DNA of 64,000 bases from an uncultured Lachnospiraceae bacterium (GTDB taxonomy: Bacteria; Bacillota; Clostridia; Lachnospirales; Lachnospiraceae), in assembly GCA_905199445.1 (NCBI GenBank), contig CAJKGK010000010.1:1-64000 (forward strand), read 5' to 3'. The position numbers and the translations under genes were made by a program. Each line of letters starts with the position of its first letter. Within the stretch, counting starts at the first letter, position 1. Shown piece by piece: positions 26,863 through 34,520 of this stretch. The notes below the pieces were generated by a model. The model saw only the letters and a program-made list of their open reading frames with translations, was not told the origin of the DNA and did no database searches.

Positions 26863-27751
26863 GATAATACCGATCCTCCTGTTCGCTTAAAATAGCCGTG
26901 CCGATGCCTTTATTTGTAAAGATTTCAAGCAGCAGGCAATGGGCAATTCTGCCATCCAGAATATGAACTCTGGATACACCGTTTTCAATGGCTTCGATAC
27001 AGTTATTCAATTTTGGCAGCATACCGCCGCCGATAAAGCCATCAGAAATCAAAGCCCTGGCCTCATCAATACTCAGCTCGGAAATCAAAGATTTTTTATC
27101 TTCCGGGTCTTTATAAACCCCTTCAATATCCGTTAAAAATGCCAGTTTTTCTGCATTAACCGCTCTGGCAATGGCACAAGCGGCGTCATCGGCATTAATA
27201 TTATAGGTATTGTAATGGTCATCCAATCCAATGGGACACACAATCGGCAGAAAATCCTTTTCCAGTAAATCATACAAAATCTTCGGGTTTACCTGCTTAA
27301 TCTCACCTACATAGCCAATATCTTCTCCCTGGGAGTATTTCTTTTCCACCTTCAGCAAACCACCGTCTTTGCCGCTGACACCAACAGCCAGTACCCCCAG
27401 CTCTTCTACCAGCTGAACCAGCGATTTGTTGACACGGTTTAATACCATTTCAGCGATCTCCATGGTTGCCTCATCCGTCACTCGAAGTCCGTTGACAAAG
27501 CGAGGCTCCATGCCTGCTTTTTCTACCCATTTGCTGATTTCCTTACCACCGCCGTGAACAATAATCGGCTTAAAGCCAACAAGCTTTAACAGCGTAACAT
27601 CTGCGATGACATTTCTTTTAAGTTCTTCATCCACCATGGCGCTGCCGCCGTATTTGACCACAATAATTTTACGATTAAACCGCTGTATATAGGGAAGGGC
27701 TTCAATCAACACCTCCGCTTTTTCCAAAAATTTATCCATATCTTTTTCCAT
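26849..27751 (-). CDS. argB: Acetylglutamate kinase ArgB
   Basis: Phosphorylates N-acetylglutamate. The 300-residue protein of the amino-acid kinase family has the KYGGSAM, PIIVHGGGKEIS and INADDAACAIA motifs and the C-terminal GGMLPKL. The long N-terminal helix (EKAEVLIEALPYIQRFN) is the extension found in hexameric, arginine-inhibited kinases, so feedback inhibition by arginine is likely (inference from family knowledge). GGAGG lies upstream of the start. Confidence 0.95.
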   Translation of the reverse strand: MEKDMDKFLEKAEVLIEALPYIQRFNRKIIVVKYGGSAMVDEELKRNVIADVTLLKLVGFKPIIVHGGGKEISKWVEKAGMEPRFVNGLRVTDEATMEIAEMVLNRVNKSLVQLVEELGVLAVGVSGKDGGLLKVEKKYSQGEDIGYVGEIKQVNPKILYDLLEKDFLPIVCPIGLDDHYNTYNINADDAACAIARAVNAEKLAFLTDIEGVYKDPEDKKSLISELSIDEARALISDGFIGGGMLPKLNNCIEAIENGVSRVHILDGRIAHCLLLEIFTNKGIGTAILSEQEDRYYHEND

Positions 27752-27786
27752 GGGAAAATATCCTCCTTATTCAGAATCCAAAACAG

Positions 27787-29010
27787 TCAGGATCTGTAAT
27801 CTGCATTAATTTTTACATAATCATAAGTCAGGTCACAGCCCCAGGCTGTCGCCGTCGCACTGCCCGTTTTAAGATCTGCCAGGGCTGTCACTTCCGGTTC
27901 AGAAAGAATCTTCGTAGCCATGTCCTCACTGTAATGAACAGCCACACCGTCCTTAATAATCTGAATTTTTCCGGCGGCACTTTCAAAGTAAAGATCCACC
28001 TTTTCAGGATCAAAATCCACGCCTGAGTATCCCATGGCACATAAAATCCGTCCCCAGTTGGCATCATGACCATAAATAGCCGCTTTGACAAGACTGGAGG
28101 TCACAACGGATTTAGCCAGCGTCACCGCATCCGCCTTTGTTGCTGCTCCGATCATCTTCACCTCAAATAAAGCGGTCGCGCCCTCACCGTCTCCGGCAAT
28201 TTTTTTGGCAAGCACTGTATTGACATAATCCAGAGCGTCCTTAAATATTTTATAATTTTCATCTTTTTGATTGATCACCGGATTTTGTGCCATACCATTG
28301 GCAAGCAAAAGTACCGTGTCATTGGTGGAAGTATCTCCGTCCACAGAAACCATATTGTATGTATCTTGAATACTGTCACTTAAAGCTTCCTGAAGCAGCT
28401 CTTTTGAAATGGCCACATCACTTGTCACAAACCCCAGCATGGTACACATATTGGGATGAATCATACCCGAACCTTTGCACATTCCGCCAATAGTCACTGT
28501 TTTTCCGCCAATTTCCACGGTAACCGCAATCTGCTTTGACTGAGTATCCGTGGTCATAATGGCATGCGCAGCCGCATCTCCTGCATTAAGTGTTGCCAAA
28601 CGACTCTGAGCCAGCATATGTATTCCTTTTTTCATCCGGTCCATGGGCAGCTGCATACCGATCACACCGGTAGAAGCTACCAAAACACCATCCGATGATA
28701 CATGAAGTGCCGCTGCCGCTTCATCGGCAATATCTTTACAGTAACCGTAGCCTTCAGCCCCGGTACATGCATTGGCAATACCTGAATTAATAATAATGGC
28801 CTGCACCGAAGGTGAATTTTTTACAATCTCCTGATCCCATTTGACAGGTGCCGCCTTAACCACATTTGTAGTAAAGGTTCCTGCGGCTATGGCCGGAACC
28901 TGGCTGTAGACAAGCGCCATATCCGTTCTGTCCTTATATTTAATACCGGCCGCTGCCGCTGCGGCCTCGTAACCTTTCGGTGCGGTCACACTGCCTTCGA
29001 TGATTTTCAT
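27787..29010 (-). CDS. argJ: Glutamate N-acetyltransferase ArgJ
   Basis: Transfers the acetyl group from N-acetylornithine to glutamate, recycling it, and may also use acetyl-CoA. The 407-residue product starts at the ATG at 29010, eight bases after GGAGG; a longer start would place the ribosome site inside the gene. The precursor is self-cleaved before the nucleophilic threonine, here about T190 in HPNMCTMLGF. The residue before it is Cys, where Ala is usual. The oxyanion residues STGVIG and the C-terminal ATAWGCDLTYDYVKINADY are present. The pathway is therefore cyclic. Confidence 0.95.
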   Translation of the reverse strand: MKIIEGSVTAPKGYEAAAAAAGIKYKDRTDMALVYSQVPAIAAGTFTTNVVKAAPVKWDQEIVKNSPSVQAIIINSGIANACTGAEGYGYCKDIADEAAAALHVSSDGVLVASTGVIGMQLPMDRMKKGIHMLAQSRLATLNAGDAAAHAIMTTDTQSKQIAVTVEIGGKTVTIGGMCKGSGMIHPNMCTMLGFVTSDVAISKELLQEALSDSIQDTYNMVSVDGDTSTNDTVLLLANGMAQNPVINQKDENYKIFKDALDYVNTVLAKKIAGDGEGATALFEVKMIGAATKADAVTLAKSVVTSSLVKAAIYGHDANWGRILCAMGYSGVDFDPEKVDLYFESAAGKIQIIKDGVAVHYSEDMATKILSEPEVTALADLKTGSATATAWGCDLTYDYVKINADYRS

Positions 29011-29062
29011 ATCCCATTCCTCCATCTGATTTGCCAGTCTATGGCTGATCTGTCACGTCATT

Positions 29063-29518
29063 TTATTGATTAAATGTTGTCTTATTTGCTCCATTCAGCG
29101 TAAAATCATAATAATTAATATCTTCTCTTTTTTCCCAGCCCAAATCCTGCCAGAATGTATTTCCCACATCATTGGATGTAAAGGCAATCAGAGACACCTT
29201 ATTAATGCCTTCTTTTTTCAGCGCATCCACCGCAAACGCCACCATAGCCTTGCCAATCCCATGCATACGGTAATCTTTGTCCACACACACATGATAAAAA
29301 CCGGCGCTGCGGCCGTCATGGCCGCAAAGGATGCCGCCCACGATTTTGCCGTCCATCTCGGCCACCACACTGGTATGGGGATTGCGTTTTAAAAAGCGGG
29401 CTACGCCTTCCCTGGAATCGTCAATACTGCGGATGCCAAACCCCTGAATACGCATCCAGAGATCATAAAGTCCGTCATAGTCATCGACAGTCATTTCCCT
29501 TACCTTGAGAATCTTCAT
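29063..29518 (-). CDS. GNAT-family N-acetyltransferase in the arg operon
   Basis: A 151-residue single-domain acetyltransferase of YpeA-like type. It has the acetyl-CoA loop DKDYRMHGIGKAM, preceded by the beta-strand AGFYHVCVD, and an asparagine-containing beta-alpha segment SLIAFTSNDVGNTFW. It lies between argC (24 bp) and argJ (52 bp) in the same direction. It may therefore be a short N-acetylglutamate synthase priming the cyclic pathway, since small GNAT synthases are known in other bacteria, or an unrelated amine acetyltransferase. Nothing in the sequence identifies the substrate. Confidence 0.8.
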   Translation of the reverse strand: MKILKVREMTVDDYDGLYDLWMRIQGFGIRSIDDSREGVARFLKRNPHTSVVAEMDGKIVGGILCGHDGRSAGFYHVCVDKDYRMHGIGKAMVAFAVDALKKEGINKVSLIAFTSNDVGNTFWQDLGWEKREDINYYDFTLNGANKTTFNQ

Positions 29519-29542
29519 TATTTTTCACCTGCCCAAAAACGA

Positions 29543-30583
29543 TTACGGGAACATAGGAACAAGATCAAGGCCCTCGCTTTCGCTGAGTCCAAACATCAGG
29601 TTCATATTCTGCACCGCCTGTCCGGCAGCACCTTTGACCAGGTTATCAATGGCGCCCATTACAATCACACGACGGGTTCTGGGATCCACCTTAAAGTTTA
29701 AATCCACGTAATTGCTTCCTTCAACCCAGCGGGTCTGTGGGCAGGCGCCTTCATCCAGAAGACGAATAAACTTTTCAGCTCCGTAATACTTCTCATAGGC
29801 GGCCCTAAGATCAGACCAGGTGACCGCCCCTTTAAGGCTGGCATAGGCTGTCACTAAAATTCCCCGATTCATCGGTACAAGGTGAGGAGTAAAACTTAAA
29901 ACAACAGGTTCCCCGGCCGCATAGCTTAACTGTTCCTCAATCTCCGGTGTATGTCTGTGACTGGCCACCCCGTAGGCTTTTATATTTTCATTGACCTCAC
30001 AGTAAAGGTTATCCACCTTTGCCCCCCGTCCCGCACCGCTGGTGCCGGATTTGGCATCGATAATAATTGAATGATGATCGATCAGCCCTTCTTTGACAAG
30101 GGGATATAATGAAAGAATAGAGCAGGTCGTATAGCATCCCGGGTTAGCCACCAGACGTGCGCCTTTAACAGCTTCCCGGTTAATTTCACAAAGACCGTAA
30201 ACCGCTTCATCTAAAAACTGGGGACTTTTATGGGTAATTTTGTACCACTGCTCATACACACGGACATCCTTTAATCTGAAGTCTGCACTCAGGTCAATGA
30301 TTTTTACCTTTTGTAAAATGTCCTCATTTACAAGGGAAGCACATAACCCCTGAGGGGTTGCCGTAAAAATAACATCCACAGCCTCCGCCAAAGCTTCCAT
30401 ATTATCATCCATACATTTAGCATCCACAATTTTAAACATATTGGCAAAAACATCGGCATATTTCTGATCTATATAACTGTGGGATCCGTACCACACAATA
30501 TCTACATATTTATGCTGCATTAAAATTCTTACAAGTTCCTGGCCTGCATAACCGGTGGAACCGATAATTCCCGCTTTAATCAT
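29543..30583 (-). CDS. argC: N-acetyl-gamma-glutamyl-phosphate reductase ArgC
   Basis: NADPH-dependent reductase giving N-acetylglutamate semialdehyde. The product from the ATG at 30583 (AAGGAG eight bases upstream) has 346 residues and begins MIKAGIIGSTGYAGQELVR, the nucleotide-binding fold. The catalytic cysteine is about C150 in VANPGCYTT, and the RHTPEIEEQ motif is present. A longer frame adds eight residues with no ribosome site. First gene of the arg operon; its promoter overlaps an ArgR-type box. Confidence 0.95.
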   Translation of the reverse strand: MIKAGIIGSTGYAGQELVRILMQHKYVDIVWYGSHSYIDQKYADVFANMFKIVDAKCMDDNMEALAEAVDVIFTATPQGLCASLVNEDILQKVKIIDLSADFRLKDVRVYEQWYKITHKSPQFLDEAVYGLCEINREAVKGARLVANPGCYTTCSILSLYPLVKEGLIDHHSIIIDAKSGTSGAGRGAKVDNLYCEVNENIKAYGVASHRHTPEIEEQLSYAAGEPVVLSFTPHLVPMNRGILVTAYASLKGAVTWSDLRAAYEKYYGAEKFIRLLDEGACPQTRWVEGSNYVDLNFKVDPRTRRVIVMGAIDNLVKGAAGQAVQNMNLMFGLSESEGLDLVPMFP

Positions 30584-30681
30584 AAACTCACTCCTTATGG
30601 TATGCATGACTTACGCCAATGCGTCTTCCTCTTATATTAATACATCCGCCGCCAATAGTAAATACGTAAAATAGATAACTT

Positions 30682-30710
30682 TATACATATTTATGCATCA
30701 GTCATTGTAA
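30682..30710 (-). promoter_or_regulatory. argC promoter overlapped by an ArgR box
   Basis: Minus strand: -35 TTACAA (30710-30705), a 17-bp spacer and -10 TGTATA (30687-30682). An 18-bp box, GATGCATAAATATGTATA (30699-30682), matches the Bacillus AhrC/ArgR box, as I recall it, at about 12 of 18 positions and covers the -10. Arginine-dependent repression of argC-argJ-argB-argD is the inference. The 314-bp argC-argG gap also holds the second box and the argG promoter; I see nothing else in it. Confidence 0.6.
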
Positions 30711-30825
30711 CTTCTGCTGTCATCCAACAGATATCACCGCAGTATTGCCCTGATACATCCATTGTTTTCAAGGTTTTGTGCGATTTAAACGAATTATACA
30801 CCTTATTCACATTTTATGCAAGAAT

Positions 30826-30843
30826 TATTAATAAAAATACATT
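30826..30843 (+). promoter_or_regulatory. ArgR box upstream of argG
   Basis: TATTAATAAAAATACATT matches the Bacillus AhrC/ArgR box CATGAATAAAAATKCAAK at about 13 of 18 positions, including the whole AATAAAAAT core. It ends 16 bp upstream of the argG -35. Two copies of TTTATGCAA (30814-30822, 30846-30854) flank it. Confidence 0.6.
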
Positions 30844-30859
30844 TTTTATGCAAAAACTA

Positions 30860-30888
30860 TTGCATTTTCAATTCAGCTGGTGTATAGT
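30860..30888 (+). promoter_or_regulatory. Promoter of argG
   Basis: -35 TTGCAT (30860-30865), a 17-bp spacer and -10 TATAGT (30883-30888), with a short leader to the ATG at 30922. Confidence 0.7.
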
Positions 30889-30921
30889 GATCACAGTTCA
30901 AAAATTTCGGAGGATAAAAAC

Positions 30922-32151
30922 ATGAAAGAAAAAGTAGTTTTAGCATATTCCGGTGGCCTGGATACAACGGCCATCATTCCCTGGTTAAAAGAAAATTTTG
31001 GTTATGACGTCATTTGCTGCTGTATCGACTGCGGTCAGGGCAACGAACTGGATGGTCTGGAGGAACGCGCAAAATTATCCGGAGCTTCTAAATTATATAT
31101 TGAAAATGTGATTGATGAATTTTGTGATGACTATATTGTTCCCTGTGTACAGGCAAATGCCGTATATGAAAACAAGTACCTTTTAGGTACCAGTATGGCT
31201 CGTCCGGTGATCGCCAAAAAATTAGTAGAAATTGCCCGCAAGGAAGGCGCTGTGGCCATCTGTCACGGGGCAACCGGAAAAGGTAATGACCAGATCCGTT
31301 TTGAGCTGGCCATCAAGGCACTGGCACCGGATGTAAAAATTATCGCCCCATGGCGTATGACAGACATATGGACAATGCAGTCACGGGAAGACGAAATCGA
31401 ATACTGCAAACAGCATGGCATTGATCTGCCTTTTGGTGCAGATTCCAGCTACAGCCGTGACCGTAATCTGTGGCACATCAGTCACGAAGGTCTTGAACTG
31501 GAAGATCCTTCTCTTGAACCAAACTATGAGCATCTGCTTGTTCTTGGTGTTACACCGGAAAAAGCGCCGGATCAGGGCGAATATGTAACGATGACCTTTG
31601 AAAAAGGCGTTCCGGTCAGCTTAAACGGCGAAAAAATGAAAGTTTCAGAAATTATTACAAAATTAAATACACTTGGCGGTAAACATGGCATCGGCATCGT
31701 CGATATTGTGGAAAACCGTGTCGTAGGCATGAAATCCCGTGGTGTTTATGAAACACCTGGCGGAACGATTCTTATGGAAGCCCATCAGCAGCTTGAGGAG
31801 CTTGTGCTTGACCGGGCCACCATGGATGCCAAAAAAGATATGGCCAATAAAATGGCCCAGATTGTTTACGAAGGTAAATGGTTTACCCCTCTGCGCGAAG
31901 CAGTTCAGGCCTTTGTACAATCCACACAGGAATATGTAACCGGTGAAGTTAAATTCAAACTTTACAAGGGTAACATCATTAAAGCAGGCACAACTTCTCC
32001 ATATTCATTATACAGCGAATCTCTGGCAAGCTTTACAACAGGTGACTTGTATGATCACAATGATGCATCGGGATTTATCACACTGTTTGGCCTTCCGTTA
32101 AAGGTTCGCGCTATGAAAATGGCTGAGGCTGCAAAAAACAACCAAAAATAA
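30922..32151 (+). CDS. argG: Argininosuccinate synthase ArgG
   Basis: Joins citrulline and aspartate with ATP to argininosuccinate. The 409-residue protein has the PP-loop AYSGGLDTT near the N-terminus, the CHGATGKGNDQIRFE and APWRMTDIW segments, and the C-terminal tetramerisation helix. GGAGG precedes the ATG at 30922; an in-frame upstream ATG lies before the ribosome site and overlaps the promoter. It is divergent from argC. argH, argF and carAB are not in the window, so the pathway is completed elsewhere. Confidence 0.97.
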   Translation: MKEKVVLAYSGGLDTTAIIPWLKENFGYDVICCCIDCGQGNELDGLEERAKLSGASKLYIENVIDEFCDDYIVPCVQANAVYENKYLLGTSMARPVIAKKLVEIARKEGAVAICHGATGKGNDQIRFELAIKALAPDVKIIAPWRMTDIWTMQSREDEIEYCKQHGIDLPFGADSSYSRDRNLWHISHEGLELEDPSLEPNYEHLLVLGVTPEKAPDQGEYVTMTFEKGVPVSLNGEKMKVSEIITKLNTLGGKHGIGIVDIVENRVVGMKSRGVYETPGGTILMEAHQQLEELVLDRATMDAKKDMANKMAQIVYEGKWFTPLREAVQAFVQSTQEYVTGEVKFKLYKGNIIKAGTTSPYSLYSESLASFTTGDLYDHNDASGFITLFGLPLKVRAMKMAEAAKNNQK

Positions 32152-32171
32152 ACACTTAAATCAACACCACA

Positions 32172-32235
32172 GATGAAAAATTGATTTTTTCATCGGAAAT
32201 GGCGCCGTACATCCCCTTTGTACGGCGCCATTTCC
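32172..32235 (+). other. Tandem hairpins behind argG, one a 17-bp perfect palindrome
   Basis: First stem GATGAAAAA-TTGA-TTTTTTCATC (32172-32194). Directly after it comes a perfect 17-bp stem (32195-32211 with 32219-32235) with a 7-base loop. No T-run follows the second stem on either strand. The pair lies between convergent argG and the minus-strand gene at 32260. It probably ends or protects both messages, but it is not a canonical intrinsic terminator. Confidence 0.7.
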
Positions 32236-32259
32236 ATGTGCAGACCTCAGTGTCTGCCT

Positions 32260-33606
32260 TTATCTTTTATTTTTTCGTGACAATTCTGCAGGACTATATC
32301 CTCTGTAGCAAATCATCCGGGAGTGCTTCCACAGACGCATCACCATTTCCCCCATGGTTTCAATCTGTCGATGCGATTTACATCGAACACCAAAAGTCTC
32401 CAGTCCATCAACCAGCTCACGCATATCGCAGCCTCTGCGGAGTTTTTCCCACAGCATCATACATACTGCCCCTGCCTGAGTCTCTTCCACCCACAGCTGC
32501 TGTATCATATATATATAAATATCTATAAATGGTTTCACATCCTGTATCATGCCGGCGGCAATCCACAGCTCCAGCTGTTCTCTGTCAGGCATATAAAAAG
32601 GGGTATTGCCCTGAATTTCCAAAATCTTTTTATACTCATCCACATAACATCGATCGACAAAATATACATCCTCATAGATAAATTCACATCTGTAGGCCGA
32701 AATTAGCTGATAAGTTCTAAAAACCTCATCCCAGTCTGTTTTCTTTCGCTCATATCGGTTAAAAAGCTTCACAACCTGCATCGGCGGAGTCACACCATAC
32801 AGGGCGTTGGCAATATGGGCATAATCGCCAATCCGGATAATCCGCCGTCTTTTTTTCTGAAAATCTTCCGTATTGATTGTCTCAAAAACCCGAACAACCG
32901 CTTCAGGCACAGCCAGTTCCAGATTTTGTGCAAATCCCACATAACCGCCGACAATTAAAAATGAAAAATCTTCTGCTTCATAATCCGAAAACGCACTGCC
33001 CTTTTGAATCAGGTCCAGAAAAGCTTCCATCTCATCATCATTCATACACAGCATGTAACGCCGCATAACATCTTTGTTTAAAAGATGCCTGGCAATCAGC
33101 GCCGCCAGCTGAGGCTTGCTTAAATGTGAATAACCTGAAATCGTATGTCTTTTGGCAAGACTGATCAGTTCTTTTTTTCCCAGTTCCATAAGCATATCCG
33201 AAAGCCTGACCTTATCCCCGGAATTTTTGCTGTCCCCGGTCTTCGCCTGAATGCTTACAGGCCTTTCTGATTCTGTCATGGCTTTGACATGCACAGTGAC
33301 CCTGAATTGATTCTCAGGATCCGTCAAATAGTAAAACTCCCGTTCCTTTGTCATCCACCGATCAATGAATGATGACGTACTCAGGATCTTGATCCCATCA
33401 GTACCTGAAAATTCATTACCGTCTGCCGCAATACAGACCGCTTCGTCCGGAAATACAAACTTATACATACTTTCTTTGCTCCGGTGAAACACATGGTCAA
33501 TCATTTGATGTAAAGCTTCGAAAGTTGTATGTTCCGGAACACTTAACAGCTTCCGTACCGGCGGCACACTGTCTGCAAGACCAAGACTCAGCTCATAGAT
33601 CCACAT
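32260..33606 (-). CDS. pRiA4b ORF-3-like protein with SAP/Rho-N-like segment
   Basis: A 448-residue soluble protein of unknown role. The first 110 residues match the plasmid pRiA4b ORF-3 (IS1096 TnpR-like) family: YELSLGLADSVPPVRKLLSVP, TFEALHQMIDHVFH and a FYYLTDP...FRVTVHV sheet. Residues about 130-175 (LSDMLMELGKKELISLAKRH) look like a SAP or Rho N-terminal-like helix-extended-helix. The remaining 270 residues are helical, with no motif I recognise. It stands alone, converging on argG. Although the family is named after a transposon passenger gene, no transposase or terminal repeats flank it. Confidence 0.7.
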   Translation of the reverse strand: MWIYELSLGLADSVPPVRKLLSVPEHTTFEALHQMIDHVFHRSKESMYKFVFPDEAVCIAADGNEFSGTDGIKILSTSSFIDRWMTKEREFYYLTDPENQFRVTVHVKAMTESERPVSIQAKTGDSKNSGDKVRLSDMLMELGKKELISLAKRHTISGYSHLSKPQLAALIARHLLNKDVMRRYMLCMNDDEMEAFLDLIQKGSAFSDYEAEDFSFLIVGGYVGFAQNLELAVPEAVVRVFETINTEDFQKKRRRIIRIGDYAHIANALYGVTPPMQVVKLFNRYERKKTDWDEVFRTYQLISAYRCEFIYEDVYFVDRCYVDEYKKILEIQGNTPFYMPDREQLELWIAAGMIQDVKPFIDIYIYMIQQLWVEETQAGAVCMMLWEKLRRGCDMRELVDGLETFGVRCKSHRQIETMGEMVMRLWKHSRMICYRGYSPAELSRKNKR

Positions 33607-33649
33607 ACAGATACCCCCTTTTCAGACTGGTTTTTGTAATCATTCTGTC

Positions 33650-33675
33650 AGATCTAAAAAATAGATCTAAAAAAT
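33650..33675. repeat. Tandem 13-bp duplication
   Basis: AGATCTAAAAAAT occurs twice head to tail (33650-33662, 33663-33675) in the gap between the yigZ-type gene and the pRiA4b-like gene. It looks like a recent slippage duplication; no function evident. Confidence 0.9.
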
Positions 33676-33690
33676 ACGGCATCACAAGTT

Positions 33691-34341
33691 TTATTCAAAA
33701 ATAATCAGTTCTTTTCCGGCAAGCCCTGAATAACAGTCACCCAGCCGTGTCAAAACAGCCCGGGCACTGGTGGCCTCCGTCACTTTTTTGGAAAATGCAT
33801 CCAGCATATCCAAACGTACAAGCCAGACACTTTCCACAACATCCGAATACTGAGATTCCAACATCTGAATGTTCATATTTCCGGCAATATACTGAACCTT
33901 GCCAATAGCATTGTAATCCGATGTAATTTTTAAGCGGCAGCACGGACGCTTTCTGACAATCGTACAGGCTTTAAGTCCTTCCTGGACCGATCTGGAGTAA
34001 GCCCGAACCAGACCGCCGGTTCCCAGCAGAGTTCCGCCAAAATACCGGGTCACAACAACCGCAACATTATGAACATCAGAGCCCATGAGTACATCCAGCA
34101 TTGGGCGCCCCGCTGTCCCCTGGGGTTCCCCGTCATCACTGCACCGGGCTGTCTCATTATTGGTTCCGACCACGTAGGCAAAGCAATTATGGGTTGCATC
34201 CCAGAATTTTTTTCGCGTAGCTTCAATAAACTCCAGGGCCTGCGCTTCTGTCTCCACAGGGAAAACCGTTGCAATAAAACGGGATTTCTTTTCCACAATT
34301 TCTTCTGTTGCCCCTTTGTAAACAATGGTTATGTCTTCCAT
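33691..34341 (-). CDS. YigZ/IMPACT family protein
   Basis: Conserved 216-residue cytoplasmic protein. The N-terminal UPF0029/Impact domain contains EKKSRFIATVFPV, DATHNCFAYVVG, RCSDDGEPQGTAGRPML and VVVTRYFGGTLLGTGGLVRAYS, all hallmarks. A ferredoxin-like C-terminal domain (DUF1949) follows. The eukaryotic relative IMPACT restrains Gcn2; the bacterial function is not settled, though ribosome or translation-stress roles are discussed. Single-gene unit opposite to the PBP gene. Confidence 0.9.
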   Translation of the reverse strand: MEDITIVYKGATEEIVEKKSRFIATVFPVETEAQALEFIEATRKKFWDATHNCFAYVVGTNNETARCSDDGEPQGTAGRPMLDVLMGSDVHNVAVVVTRYFGGTLLGTGGLVRAYSRSVQEGLKACTIVRKRPCCRLKITSDYNAIGKVQYIAGNMNIQMLESQYSDVVESVWLVRLDMLDAFSKKVTEATSARAVLTRLGDCYSGLAGKELIIFE

Positions 34342-34468
34342 CAGATCTTCCTTTCATCATACAATTCATTCCACTCTCCAATTATTGTATCATATAAATA
34401 AAAAATGGCAAACATATATTGAAACAGTTAAAATTTTGTGAATAATTCTGTCAGATAAAATTTAACCC

Positions 34469-34497
34469 TTTATTTCGCAGAGGTTATTTGTTATAAT
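34469..34497 (+). promoter_or_regulatory. Candidate promoter of the class A PBP gene
   Basis: -10 TATAAT (34492-34497) is perfect; the -35 TTTATT at 17 bp spacing is weak. The transcript would start only about 20 bases before the ATG, close to the AAAGGAGG ribosome site. Confidence 0.5.
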
Positions 34498-34520
34498 TGT
34501 TGGGTAAAGGAGGAAAAATA

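Noticed and set aside
32260..33606. Insertion sequence suggested by the TnpR-like family name
   Set aside because: No transposase, terminal inverted repeats or target duplication around the gene; the name reflects the first member described.
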